A DNA stretch of 64,000 nucleotides from the NCBI RefSeq assembly GCF_002911665.1, contig NZ_MTBP01000005.1, positions 275,794 through 339,793 of the forward strand, in the 5' to 3' direction. The position numbers and the translations under genes were made by a program. Every line of letters begins with the position of its first letter. Position 1 is the first letter of the stretch. Of the stretch, positions 40,219 to 48,141 are shown piece by piece. The notes below the pieces were generated by a model, which saw nothing but the letters and a program-made list of their open reading frames with translations, did not search any database and was not told where the DNA came from. The stretch comes from Actinomadura rubteroloni. Its GTDB lineage: Bacteria > Actinomycetota > Actinomycetes > Streptosporangiales > Streptosporangiaceae.

Positions 40219-40845
40219 ATGCGCAGGATCCAGCGGCCCGGCTCCCACACCGTCGAGGTGCGCCGGTCCCGGTTCACCTGCACCCTCGCCCGCGTGGACG
40301 ACGAGGCCGCCGCCGCCGCGTTCCTCGCCGCGCACCGCCGCGCGCACCGCGACGCGACCCACAACTGCACCGCCTACGTCGTCGGGGACCGCGGCGAGAC
40401 CACCCGCAGCAGCGACGACGGCGAACCCGCCGGGACGGCCGGGATCCCGATGCTGGAGGTCCTGCTCCGCCGCGAGATCACCGGGACCGCCGCCGTCGTC
40501 ACCCGCCACTTCGGCGGGGTGAAGCTCGGCGCGGGCGGCCTGGCCCGCGCCTACGCCGGCGTCGTCGCCGCCACCCTGGACCGGGTCGGGCTCGTGGAAC
40601 TCCTCCCGGTCACCGACGTCACGGTCCGCGTCGCGCACACCGACGCCGGCCGGTTCCTCGGCGACCTGCACGCCCGCGGCCCCGCCCCCGGCGACGTCCG
40701 CTACGGCGCCGACGTCGCCGTCACCGTCCGGGTGCCCGCCGCCGGCGCGGCGGAGTTCGCGGCGTGGGCGGCGGCGGCGACCGGCGGCCGCGCCGCCGTC
40801 GAGCACGGCCCGGCGGGCTACGGCGAGGTCCCCGTCCCGCCCTGA
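40219..40845 (+). CDS. yigZ: YigZ/IMPACT-family protein
   Basis: 208 aa. The N-terminal UPF0029 domain has VRRSRFTCTLARV, AHRDATHNCTAYVVGD, TRSSDDGEPAGTAGIPMLEVLL and TRHFGGVKLGAGGLARAYAG, the family signature. The C-terminal domain is ferredoxin-like (DUF1949). IMPACT proteins modulate translation-stress signalling in eukaryotes; the bacterial role is unclear. TACACT at 40204-40209 lies 9 nt before the ATG and no Shine-Dalgarno sequence is seen, suggesting a leaderless or near-leaderless message. The 3' end overlaps the convergent glxA-like gene by 28 bp. Confidence 0.92.
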   Translation: MRRIQRPGSHTVEVRRSRFTCTLARVDDEAAAAAFLAAHRRAHRDATHNCTAYVVGDRGETTRSSDDGEPAGTAGIPMLEVLLRREITGTAAVVTRHFGGVKLGAGGLARAYAGVVAATLDRVGLVELLPVTDVTVRVAHTDAGRFLGDLHARGPAPGDVRYGADVAVTVRVPAAGAAEFAAWAAAATGGRAAVEHGPAGYGEVPVPP

Positions 40846-41774
40846 CCCCCGCCCTGACCCCGCTCCGCGCGGGCGGCGCGGAGGCGGCGGAGCATGCGCG
40901 CGTCGCCGAACCCGACGGCGCGGGCGGCGGCGTCGGCGGTCGCGCCCTGGGCGATCAGCGCCTCGGCGTGCTCGACGCGCAGTTCCTGCTGGTACCGCAG
41001 CGGCGTCCGCCCGGTCGCGGCGGTGAACCGGCGCGTGAGGGTCCGTTCGCTCACGCCCGCCGCCGCGGCCACGGCCGCGAGCGGGAGCGGTTCGGGGAAG
41101 CGCGCGTCGATGAGGTCCTGGGCGCGGTGCACGGCGTCGGCCAGGTGCGCCCGGTACCGCAGCATCATCCCGTCCTGCGGCTGGTCGCCGTTGCGCCGCG
41201 CGTACACGACCATCGCGCGGGCGGCGCGCGCGGCGGCGGCGGGCCCGTGCCGGACGGCGACCAGGTGCAGCGCCAGGTCGATGCCGCTGGCGATGCCCGC
41301 CGACGTCACCACCCGCCCGTCGGTGACGAACAGGACGTCCCGGACGACGCGCGCGGCGGGGTGGCGGCGCGCGAGGTCGGCGTGCAGGGCGTGGTGGGTG
41401 GTGCAGCGCCGCCCGTCCAGCAGCCCGGCGCGGCCGAGCGCGAACGCGCCCGCGCACACGCTCGCGACGGTCCCGCCCGCCGCGTGGTGGGCGCGCAGCC
41501 GCGCCGCCGTGCCCGCGCCGATCCGGCCCGGGTCGGGGTCGGCGGGGCGGCGCCGCCAGCCGGGGACGACGACCAGGTCGGCGGGGGACAGGTCCGGCCA
41601 CACGGTGCCGGCGCGGACGGTCAGGCCCTGCGCGGTCGGGACGTCCTCCTGCTCGGCGACGTACCCGGCCCGGTAGGGCAGGCCGAGGTCGGCGGCGGTG
41701 GAGAACACCTGGGCGGGCCCCGCCAGGTCCAGCAGGTGCACGCCGGGGACGAGCACGAACAGCACACGCGTCAC
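40818..41774 (-). CDS. GlxA-family AraC-type regulator with DJ-1/PfpI domain
   Basis: 318 aa. The N-terminal class I glutamine-amidotransferase-like domain (1-190) has VVVPGW and ASVCAGAFALGRAGLLDGRRCTTHH, with the nucleophile-elbow Cys retained. The C-terminal AraC HTH pair is DLIDARFPEPLPLAAVAAAAGVSERTLTRRFTAATGRTPLRYQQEL. It probably senses a nitrogenous metabolite and activates nearby genes. The upstream cysteine hydrolase gene is 7 bp away on the same strand, a common pairing for GlxA-type regulators. Confidence 0.92.
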   Translation of the reverse strand: MTRVLFVLVPGVHLLDLAGPAQVFSTAADLGLPYRAGYVAEQEDVPTAQGLTVRAGTVWPDLSPADLVVVPGWRRRPADPDPGRIGAGTAARLRAHHAAGGTVASVCAGAFALGRAGLLDGRRCTTHHALHADLARRHPAARVVRDVLFVTDGRVVTSAGIASGIDLALHLVAVRHGPAAAARAARAMVVYARRNGDQPQDGMMLRYRAHLADAVHRAQDLIDARFPEPLPLAAVAAAAGVSERTLTRRFTAATGRTPLRYQQELRVEHAEALIAQGATADAAARAVGFGDARMLRRLRAARAERGQGGGQGGTGTSP

Positions 41775-41781
41775 GATCCGG

Positions 41782-42390
41782 TCAGTGTAGGCGGCCCGCC
41801 GGGGCGAGGTCGTCCAGGGACGCGATCCGCGCGAACCGTCCCGCCAGCGCGTACTCGGTGCGCTCGGCGACCGCCGCGGCGGGCAGGGTGCGGGGGTCGG
41901 CGAGCAGCGCCGCCACGTCCTGCCCGGCCCGGACGGCGGGCGGCGCGTCGCGGTGCGCGATCGGGAACGTCGCGGTCGCGTCCGTCACGAACACCACCCC
42001 GTAGCCGAGGTCGGCGCCGACCCGCGCCGTCGTCTCGCAGCACTGCTCGGTCTGGATCCCGCACACCACCAGCTCCCCGACGCCGCGCCGCGTCAGGACC
42101 CGCTGCAGCCCGGTGGTGGTGAACGCGTTCCGGGACGTCTTGGTCAGCACCGGCTCCCCGGCCGCCGGGTCCAGGCCGTCCATGAGCCGCACGTGCCCGC
42201 TCGCCGGGTCGAACGGCGTCCCCGACCCCGGCTCGGCGTGCAGCACCCACACCACCAGGTCCCCGGCGGCGCGCGCCGCGTCCACCAGCCGGGCGGTGCG
42301 CGCGGCGATGCCGGGGCGGTCCACCGCCTCCCACAGCGGACGGCGGCGGAAGGACTCCTGGACGTCGATCACGATCAGCGCTCGGTTCAT
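41782..42390 (-). CDS. Isochorismatase-like cysteine hydrolase
   Basis: 202 aa. Catalytic triad: Asp in ALIVIDVQESF, Lys in LTKTSRNAF, Cys in CGIQTEQCCETTARVGADLGY. The family includes nicotinamidases and isochorismatases. ATG at 42390 is chosen over longer frames; GAGGAT lies 9 nt upstream with no Shine-Dalgarno sequence, so a leaderless start is likely. It forms an operon with the GlxA-type regulator. Confidence 0.9.
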   Translation of the reverse strand: MNRALIVIDVQESFRRRPLWEAVDRPGIAARTARLVDAARAAGDLVVWVLHAEPGSGTPFDPASGHVRLMDGLDPAAGEPVLTKTSRNAFTTTGLQRVLTRRGVGELVVCGIQTEQCCETTARVGADLGYGVVFVTDATATFPIAHRDAPPAVRAGQDVAALLADPRTLPAAAVAERTEYALAGRFARIASLDDLAPAGRLH

Positions 42391-42460
42391 GCCCCCGATC
42401 CTCGCGCCCGGGCCGCCGCCGCGCCCAGCCACGATCACGCCGCGCACCGGAACGATCCGG

Positions 42461-43642
42461 TCACCCGCCCGCCGCCCGGCCCACCGCCGTCCGGCCCTTC
42501 CACATCCCGCCGCGCCCGGTGTAGTGGCGGCGCGCCGAGTCCACCGTCATCACCGCGTACAGGGCCGCGACGAGCGGCAGCGCGACCGCCCGGACCGGCG
42601 ACAGCCCGTAGAACCGCAGCACCGGCACCTGCGTCGCCGCCATCACCGCCCACCCCGCCGCGCCCGCCACCGCCGCCGCGCCGTCCCCGGCGGCCGCCCC
42701 CGCGACCGCCGCGACCGGCGGCACCCCGTACAGCGCCGCCAGGCCCGCGACCGTCGCCGCCAGCAGCACGGGGGAGTAGCGGAGCTGGTGGTAGGCGCTG
42801 CGCACCACCATCGCCCACAGGTCCGCGAGCCCCGGGTAGGGGCGGCGGCTCACCACGTCCCGGGCCAGCCGCAGCTCGCACCGCGCCCCCGACCGCTTCA
42901 GCAGCCGCCCGAGCGCCACGTCGTCGATGAGCGCGCCGCCGATCGCGGCGAGCCCGCCCGCGCGTTCCAGCGCCGCCCGCCGCACCAGCATGCACCCGCC
43001 CGCCGCCGCGGCCGTCCGCGACCCGTCCCGCCCGACGCGCCGGAACGGGTACAGCTGCGCGAAGAAGTACACGAACGCCGGCACCACCGCCCGCTCCCAG
43101 CCGGTCGCGACGCTCAGCAGCGCCATCCGCGACACCAGGTCCCGGTCCCGCACCGCAGCCGCCCGCACCAGCCCCGCGACCGCACCGGGACCGTAGGCGA
43201 TGTCGGCATCGGTGAACAGCACGAGCTCCGGCCGGGACCGGTCGGCGGCGCGGACGCCCTCGCTCATCGCCCACACCTTCCCCGCCCACCCGGCGGGCCG
43301 CTCCCGCGCCGCCACCACCTCCAGCCCCACCGCGGCACCTGCGGCCAGGCGCGCGGCGAGCGCGGCGGTCCCGTCGGTGCTGCCGTCGTCGACCAGCACC
43401 ACCCGGAACCGCCCCGGGTACTCCTGCGCCAGCAGCGCCGGGAGCGTCCCGGGCAGCACCGCCGCCTCGTCGCGCGCCGGGACGACCGCGACGACGTCCG
43501 GCCACCCGCCCGCCGGAACCCCGCCGCACTCGCCGAAGTCCTCGCCGTCGGTGGGGGACGTCCGCCAGAAACCCCCGTGCCCCGCCGCGAGATACGCCCA
43601 TGCGGCCAGCGCCGCCACCGCCGCGACCCCCAGAACCGTCAC
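42461..43642 (-). CDS. hpnB: GT2 glycosyltransferase, HpnB-like
   Basis: 393 aa. One N-terminal membrane helix, a GT2 domain with VVAVVPARDEAAVLPGTLPALL, VDDGSTDGT, metal-binding FTDADIAYGPGA and a LIDDVALGRLLKRSGA acceptor region, then several C-terminal helices. PAFVYFFAQLYPFRRV and SRMALLSVATGWE are typical of hopene-associated HpnB. No squalene-hopene cyclase or other hpn gene is in the window, so hopanoid linkage is by homology only. GTG start at 43642. Confidence 0.85.
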   Translation of the reverse strand: MTVLGVAAVAALAAWAYLAAGHGGFWRTSPTDGEDFGECGGVPAGGWPDVVAVVPARDEAAVLPGTLPALLAQEYPGRFRVVLVDDGSTDGTAALAARLAAGAAVGLEVVAARERPAGWAGKVWAMSEGVRAADRSRPELVLFTDADIAYGPGAVAGLVRAAAVRDRDLVSRMALLSVATGWERAVVPAFVYFFAQLYPFRRVGRDGSRTAAAAGGCMLVRRAALERAGGLAAIGGALIDDVALGRLLKRSGARCELRLARDVVSRRPYPGLADLWAMVVRSAYHQLRYSPVLLAATVAGLAALYGVPPVAAVAGAAAGDGAAAVAGAAGWAVMAATQVPVLRFYGLSPVRAVALPLVAALYAVMTVDSARRHYTGRGGMWKGRTAVGRAAGG

Positions 43643-43781
43643 GCTCCGCAGCGTCGCACCCGCGCACCGTGCCCGTCACGGCGCCACGCGCCGCACCCGC
43701 CCGGAACCCCCGCCGCCGTCACCACCGCCGTCTCGACCGCCACGCCCGGTGCGGGCGCGGCGGTCACGGCCGGGTCCGGCC

Positions 43782-43882
43782 CCCGCCACCGTCCGCGACG
43801 GGAACGACGCCGCCACCCACCGCGCGATCCGCTCCGCCGCGTCGCCGCCGCCCGACGCACCGCGCGCTCCCGGCATCGCGCC
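43782..43882 (-). pseudogene. Inverted 101-bp copy of the 3' end of GT39 copy 2
   Basis: The minus strand of 43782-43882 matches 27258-27358 at 97 of 101 positions without gaps, encoding AMPGARGASGGGDAAERIAR then WVAASFPSRTVAG. The match stops sharply on both sides. There is no start, promoter or rest of the gene, so this is a displaced gene fragment lying between the HpnB-like gene and the second tyrosine recombinase. Confidence 0.8.
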
Positions 43883-43964
43883 GCGCCGGTCGTCCAGTCC
43901 CGCGTTCAGTCCCGCGTCCGCGTCCGGTTCAGCGTCCGGGTGCGTGTCCGGGTGCGGGGCGGGT

Positions 43965-45035
43965 TCAGCTCGTGTCGTTCGTCCCGTCGGGCCGTGCGCG
44001 GCGCCGCGCCGGGAGCAGCGGATGGACGCGCATCGCCGCCTCCAACTCGCCGGGCAGCTCGTCGCGGTACCGGCCCAGGGTCGACAGGTCGGCGTGCCCG
44101 AGGATCCGCCGCACCGCGTCCATGTCGGTGGCGACCGCCAGCAGGTGCGTCGCGGTGGTGTGCCGCAGCCCGTGCGGCGTCACCCCGCGCCGCCGTCCCG
44201 GCTCCACCCGTGCCAGCACCCGGTCGATGACGCCCTGCACGTCGCCGCGCGCCAGCCGCCGCCCCCGCCACGACAGCAGCAGCGCCTTGTCCTCCACGCC
44301 CCGGTCCAGCTCCCGCCGCCCCGACGCCAGGTAGGCGTCCAGCACGCTGGCGACCGCGTCGGGCAGCGGCACGTCCCGCGTCCGGCCGCCCTTCCCGAAG
44401 ATCCGCCAGTACCGCACCCCGGCGTTGACGAAGAAGTCCTCCACGTTCGCGCGCGTCAGCTCCGACACCCGCGGCCCCACCGACGCCAGCAGCAGCACGA
44501 TCAGCCCGTCGCGCAGCTCCGTCCGCTGGTCCGCGCGGCGCCCCGCCGCGGGCCGCGCCGCCACCAGGTTCTGCGCCGCGTCCAGCAGCCCCGCCGCCTG
44601 CTCGGCCGTCAGCGCCCGCCGCTCGGCCCGCAGCCCGCCGCGCTCACGCGCCTCCAGCGTCACCGACCCCATCGGGTTGAGCTGCACCCACCCCGCCACC
44701 GTCGCGTACCGGAAGAACGCCGACACCGACCGCCGGAACCGCGCCTGCGACGCCGCGCTCTGCGTCGCCCGCCCCGCAGGGCCCGGGCCCGCCGCCGCGC
44801 GCCGCCCGTCCGGCTTGCGCGCGAACCGCACCAGGACCGCGTCGACCGCGGTGCCGTCCAGGTCGTCCAGCACCGCCCCCGCGTCGGCCAGCTCCGCGAA
44901 CGTCCCCACGTCGCGGACGTACACCTCCGCCGTCCCGGGCGCGAGCGCACCCGTCGCGGCCTTGGCGCGGACCATCTCGGCATAGCGGTCGGCGGCCTCG
45001 ACCACCGTCAGGCGCAGGACATCGGCTGGACGCAC
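43965..45035 (-). CDS. Tyrosine recombinase/integrase
   Basis: 356 aa. The N-terminal core-binding domain includes DRYAEMVRAKAATGALAPGT and FRRSVSAFFRYATVAGWVQLNP. Catalytic residues: R189 (SVGPRVSEL), K215 (FGKGGRTRDVPL), H288 and R291 (PHGLRHT), H314 (LGHADLSTLGRY), Y323. It resembles actinophage or XerC-like integrases. A small HTH gene lies 90 bp upstream, separated by a hairpin. A gene fragment duplicated from 16 kb away lies 82 bp downstream, which hints at recombination activity here. Confidence 0.9.
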   Translation of the reverse strand: MRPADVLRLTVVEAADRYAEMVRAKAATGALAPGTAEVYVRDVGTFAELADAGAVLDDLDGTAVDAVLVRFARKPDGRRAAAGPGPAGRATQSAASQARFRRSVSAFFRYATVAGWVQLNPMGSVTLEARERGGLRAERRALTAEQAAGLLDAAQNLVAARPAAGRRADQRTELRDGLIVLLLASVGPRVSELTRANVEDFFVNAGVRYWRIFGKGGRTRDVPLPDAVASVLDAYLASGRRELDRGVEDKALLLSWRGRRLARGDVQGVIDRVLARVEPGRRRGVTPHGLRHTTATHLLAVATDMDAVRRILGHADLSTLGRYRDELPGELEAAMRVHPLLPARRRARPDGTNDTS

Positions 45036-45081
45036 GCCGCCGAACCTACCGGCCCCCTCCGACAGAACACCCCGGAACGCC

Positions 45082-45113
45082 GAAGGGCGGCCCCCGCCCG
45101 GGGACCGCCCTTC
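45082..45113 (-). terminator. Hairpin between the small HTH gene and the recombinase
   Basis: GAAGGGCGG (45082-45090) pairs with CCGCCCTTC (45105-45113), with GC-rich interior. It starts 12 bp beyond the HTH gene stop. Confidence 0.65.
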
Positions 45114-45125
45114 ACGTCCGCGCCC

Positions 45126-45344
45126 TCAGGGGAACACGACCTCCCGGGCCGTGCTCTCGGGCGCGTGGCCCTGCGCCTCGCGCAGCGCCCGCGCGAACAG
45201 CGGGTCGCGGCGCCCCCGCCTGGCTACGGCCGTGCAGCTCACCCCGGCGGTCCTGGCGGCACGGGCCACGTACCCGTGCTCGGCGAGATCTTCCAGGAAG
45301 ACGTCCACCCACACCGGGGCGGACCGCTCGGTCGTCACAGCCAT
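45126..45344 (-). CDS. Small HTH-domain protein next to the recombinase
   Basis: 72 aa: VWVDVFLEDLAEHGYVARAA, then RTAGVSCTAVARRGRRDPLF. This is the pattern of homeodomain-like HTH modules of phage origin in which an aromatic residue precedes 'AARAAGVS'. ATG at 45344 is the clearest start; an in-frame GTG at 45356 is possible. It may regulate or accompany the recombinase, as an excisionase-like or terminase-small-subunit-like remnant; neither is shown. Confidence 0.6.
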   Translation of the reverse strand: MAVTTERSAPVWVDVFLEDLAEHGYVARAARTAGVSCTAVARRGRRDPLFARALREAQGHAPESTAREVVFP

Positions 45345-45446
45345 CGGATCACTCACTACGCGTTCGGGGCGCCGCCGGCGCGGCGGCGCGTTTCGATATC
45401 CGCACAAGGTACTCCTGCGCGCCGCGCCCCGCACCCGGACAGGCGG

Positions 45447-46565
45447 TCAGGACGGCTGGACCTCGTCGAACACCGCCACCGCCCCGGCCGGGTCCGCGCT
45501 CACCAGCCGCTCCAGCCCCGCCGCCGTCCTTGCCGCCCACCGGGCCGCGCGCGCCTGCATCCGCTCCTCGAACGCCCGCACCGCCCCGTCCAGCCCGTCG
45601 GGGCCGGCGGCGGCGACCGCCTCGGCCAGCTCCGCGCCGTCCAGCATCGCCAGGTTCGCGCCCGCCCCGAGCGGCGGCATCAGGTGCGCGGCGTCGCCGA
45701 GCAGCGTCACCCCCGGGACGTGCGGCCACGCGTGCCCCACCGGCAGGACGTGCAGCTCCCGGCGCACGAACACCGTGCCACGCCGCACGAGGTCCAGCAG
45801 GGGAGCGGCCCACCCGTCCAGCAGCGCCAGCGCCCCCGCCCGCAGCGCCTCCGCGTCGCCCGGATCCACATCGGCGAGCCACCCCGGCGGCGTCCGGTGC
45901 TGGACGTACACCTTCACGTGCCCGCCGCTGCCGCGCTGCGCCACCACCCCCCGGTTCACCCCGTACGCCGCCACCGCGCCGTCCCCGACCAGACGCGCCA
46001 GGTCCGGATGGCGGGTGTCGACCTCGTCCAGCGACGTCTCCACGTACGTCACCCCCGCGTACGCCGGCCTCGCCGCCGACACCGCCGGACGCACCCGCGA
46101 CCAGGCGCCGTCCGCGCCCACCACCAGGTCGAACACCTCCTCCCGCCCGTCCGCGGACCGCACCGCCGCACTGTCCCCGCGCGGCACCACCTCCGCCACC
46201 TCCCACCCCCACCGCACGTCCAGCCCGCCGAGCAGCAGGTCGCGGAGCTGGCCCCGGTCGATCTCCGGATTGGCCCGCTCGCCCGGACCCGGCCGCCAGT
46301 CGCGCAGCACCGCCCCGCCCGGGTCCAGGATCCGCATCGCCTGCCCCTCCGGACGCGCCAGCGCCCGGAACCCCGCCAGCAGCCCCGCCTTGTCCAGCGC
46401 GAGCTGCCCCAGCCCCTCGTGCAGGTCCAGCGAACCGCCCGGCGGACGCGCGGCGGGGGAGGGGTCGCGCTCCAGCACGCTCACCGCGCACCCCTTGCGC
46501 CGCAGGACGCGCGCGAACGTCAACCCGGCCGGTCCGCTCCCGGCCACCGCGATACGAAAGCTCAT
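45447..46565 (-). CDS. TetX-like FAD-dependent monooxygenase
   Basis: 372 aa. N-terminal FAD fold MSFRIAVAGSGPAGLTFARV; GGSLDLHEGLGQLALDKAGLL and NPEIDRGQLRDLLL match the same positions in Tet(X)-type enzymes; the second FAD motif is VTLLGDAAHLMPPLGAGANL. It lacks the thioredoxin-like C-terminal domain of Rox. It hydroxylates a small aromatic or polyketide-like substrate with FAD and NADPH; tetracycline specificity cannot be claimed. ATG 46565 begins the conserved fold. It is divergent from a TetR gene across a 53-bp region containing two palindromes, a classical repressor arrangement. Confidence 0.88.
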   Translation of the reverse strand: MSFRIAVAGSGPAGLTFARVLRRKGCAVSVLERDPSPAARPPGGSLDLHEGLGQLALDKAGLLAGFRALARPEGQAMRILDPGGAVLRDWRPGPGERANPEIDRGQLRDLLLGGLDVRWGWEVAEVVPRGDSAAVRSADGREEVFDLVVGADGAWSRVRPAVSAARPAYAGVTYVETSLDEVDTRHPDLARLVGDGAVAAYGVNRGVVAQRGSGGHVKVYVQHRTPPGWLADVDPGDAEALRAGALALLDGWAAPLLDLVRRGTVFVRRELHVLPVGHAWPHVPGVTLLGDAAHLMPPLGAGANLAMLDGAELAEAVAAAGPDGLDGAVRAFEERMQARAARWAARTAAGLERLVSADPAGAVAVFDEVQPS

Positions 46566-46569
46566 GGCG

Positions 46570-46600
46570 ATACACTGTATTGTCTCGATATGGCGTATCG
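46570..46600. promoter_or_regulatory. Paired palindromes between the monooxygenase and tetR
   Basis: ATACA-C-TGTAT (46570-46580) and CGATA-TGGCG-TATCG (46586-46600) fill most of the 53-bp divergent promoter region, which is AT-rich for this genome. They are likely operators of the TetR protein. Confidence 0.65.
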
Positions 46601-46618
46601 CAACAGTACGGTGCAACC

Positions 46619-47311
46619 ATGACCGTGTGGGACCGCCCCGAACCGCCGCCGCGCCCCGCCCCCCTGGACCGCGCGCGCATCGTCGCCGCCGCCGTCGCGC
46701 TCGCCGACGACGGGGGACTGGACGCGGTGTCCCTGCGCAAGGTCGCCGCCCGCCTCGACGCCGGCCCGATGCGCCTCTACGGCTACATCGCCACCAAGGA
46801 CGAACTCCTCGACCTCATGGTCGACGACGTCCACGCCGAGATCCTCCCCAGCGGGCCGCCCGACGGCTGGCGGGACGCGCTGCGCGGCCGCGCCCACCGC
46901 ACGCGGAGCGCCGTCCTGCGCCACGAGTGGCTCGCCGACCTGCTCGGCGGCCGCCCGTCGCTTGGCCCCAACGCCCTCGCCGTCACCGAGTCCACCCTCG
47001 CCGCCCTCGACGGCCTCGCGCCGCTCGACACCGTCCTGCGCGCCGTGGCGACCGTCAGCGCCTACGTCACCGGGGCGATCCGGCACGAGGTCGCGGACCT
47101 GCGGGCCGAGCGCGCCACGGGGCTGTCCGAACGCGAATGGCAGCGCGCGTCCGGCCCCCGCGTGCGGGAGGTCCTGGCCACGGGCCGGTTCCCGGCACTG
47201 GCCAGGGCGGTGCACGACGGGGCGGACGTCGACGCCGGGACGTCCTTCTCGACCGGCCTCGAATGGGTCCTGGACGCCGTCGCCGCCAAGCTCGACCAAC
47301 CGTCCGCCTGA
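46619..47311 (+). CDS. TetR-family repressor (TetR_C_1 type)
   Basis: 230 aa. The HTH is RIVAAAVALADDGGLDAVSLRKVAARLDAGPMRLYGYIATKDELLDLMVD. The C-terminal dimer domain has the layout of the tetracycline-repressor group (LADLLGGRPSLGPNALAVTE, FSTGLEWVLDAVAAKL). ATG at 46619 is fixed by the conserved length. It probably represses itself and the divergent TetX-like flavoprotein until a ligand binds. Confidence 0.9.
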   Translation: MTVWDRPEPPPRPAPLDRARIVAAAVALADDGGLDAVSLRKVAARLDAGPMRLYGYIATKDELLDLMVDDVHAEILPSGPPDGWRDALRGRAHRTRSAVLRHEWLADLLGGRPSLGPNALAVTESTLAALDGLAPLDTVLRAVATVSAYVTGAIRHEVADLRAERATGLSEREWQRASGPRVREVLATGRFPALARAVHDGADVDAGTSFSTGLEWVLDAVAAKLDQPSA

Positions 47312-48062
47312 CGACCAGGCCAAACAGGTACAGATGGGTACAAACCATCACATACCCAACAGAATCCAATTTCTGTCTTGTTTCAAATCGCCCGCCTCAA
47401 CACGCTCACCACAACCCTCTGACCAGCGCTTTCACCACAGACTCGCCACAAATCGGACACCGCACGATGCCGAATCCGGGGGAGAGGCACACCGCCACGA
47501 AGGTGGCCTCCACGCAGCCCGGACGGTGGGGAAGCCGCCCACGACCTGCGAGTACTCACGCCACGCGGCCGACGCGGCATGCCTCGGCGAAGCCGTCCGG
47601 CCGCTCAGGCGTCGCGGCGTCCGGGCACCCTCATGATCACCTCACGCGCACTTACCGGTCGGCGTCCCGGCTTGCGTTTGTGCGGCCGCCGACCGAGCGG
47701 CCCGAGCCGCCCGAAAGGGCAGAGCCGAGAGGACACGGCGGGTCCCAGCATGCGAGCCGCTGTGACGCGGCAGAAGCCCGTCGGCGTCTCGGCCATTGCC
47801 GGGGTCCCGGCGCGGTGATCCGGTCGGCGCACGCCGCGTGGACGTCGGCCGCGTCGTGCGTTGCTGCGGCGCGCGTTTGTGCGCTGCGAGACCACGGCGC
47901 GCGGCTCGTCCGCGCCATCGTCCGCGCCGCAGGGCCGCGTGCCGCGTGCCGCGTGCGACGGCCGCACGGCGTGCGGTGCGGCGTGCGATGGGCCGCGCGG
48001 TGTCTATGTGCAGGTGTTCACGCTGGTCGGTGCCCCTCTCCACAGCTCCCCGCAGATGCGCG
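47312..48062. other. 750-bp intergenic region, no gene confirmed
   Basis: The first 180 bp are unusually AT-rich for this genome, rich in CACA and AACC. On the minus strand near 47410-47470 the frame reads CLSPGFGIVRCPICGESVVK and ends ALVRGLW-stop, a possible zinc-ribbon tail without a complete gene. From 47640 the sequence is GC-rich with no protein-like frame. Confidence 0.45.
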
Positions 48063-48076
48063 ATAATGTACATTAT
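48063..48076. promoter_or_regulatory. Perfect 14-bp palindrome before the hydrolase pair
   Basis: ATAATGTACATTAT in an AT-rich island 65 bp upstream of the hydrolase start. It has the look of a MarR/PadR/GntR-type operator, but no regulator of those types is adjacent. Confidence 0.6.
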
Positions 48077-48141
48077 GTTAAGTAGCGCTGGTGGGGGCGG
48101 CGGGGTGTCCGTTTCGGGTGGGCCGTGAGAGGGTGCGGGGC

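Noticed and set aside
13864..45035. Prophage or integrative element spanning the two tyrosine recombinases
   Set aside because: The 30 kb between them is typical chromosomal metabolism and regulation, with no structural, conjugation or replication genes and no flanking repeats seen.
47465..47560. Possible cobalamin-type riboswitch
   Set aside because: Short matches to GCC-rich boxes only; no complete B12-box layout, and no transport or cobalamin gene downstream.
47383..47580. Small zinc-ribbon gene on the minus strand (RCPICGESVVK)
   Set aside because: Only a tail is legible, in a frame that does not connect to a start or a complete domain.
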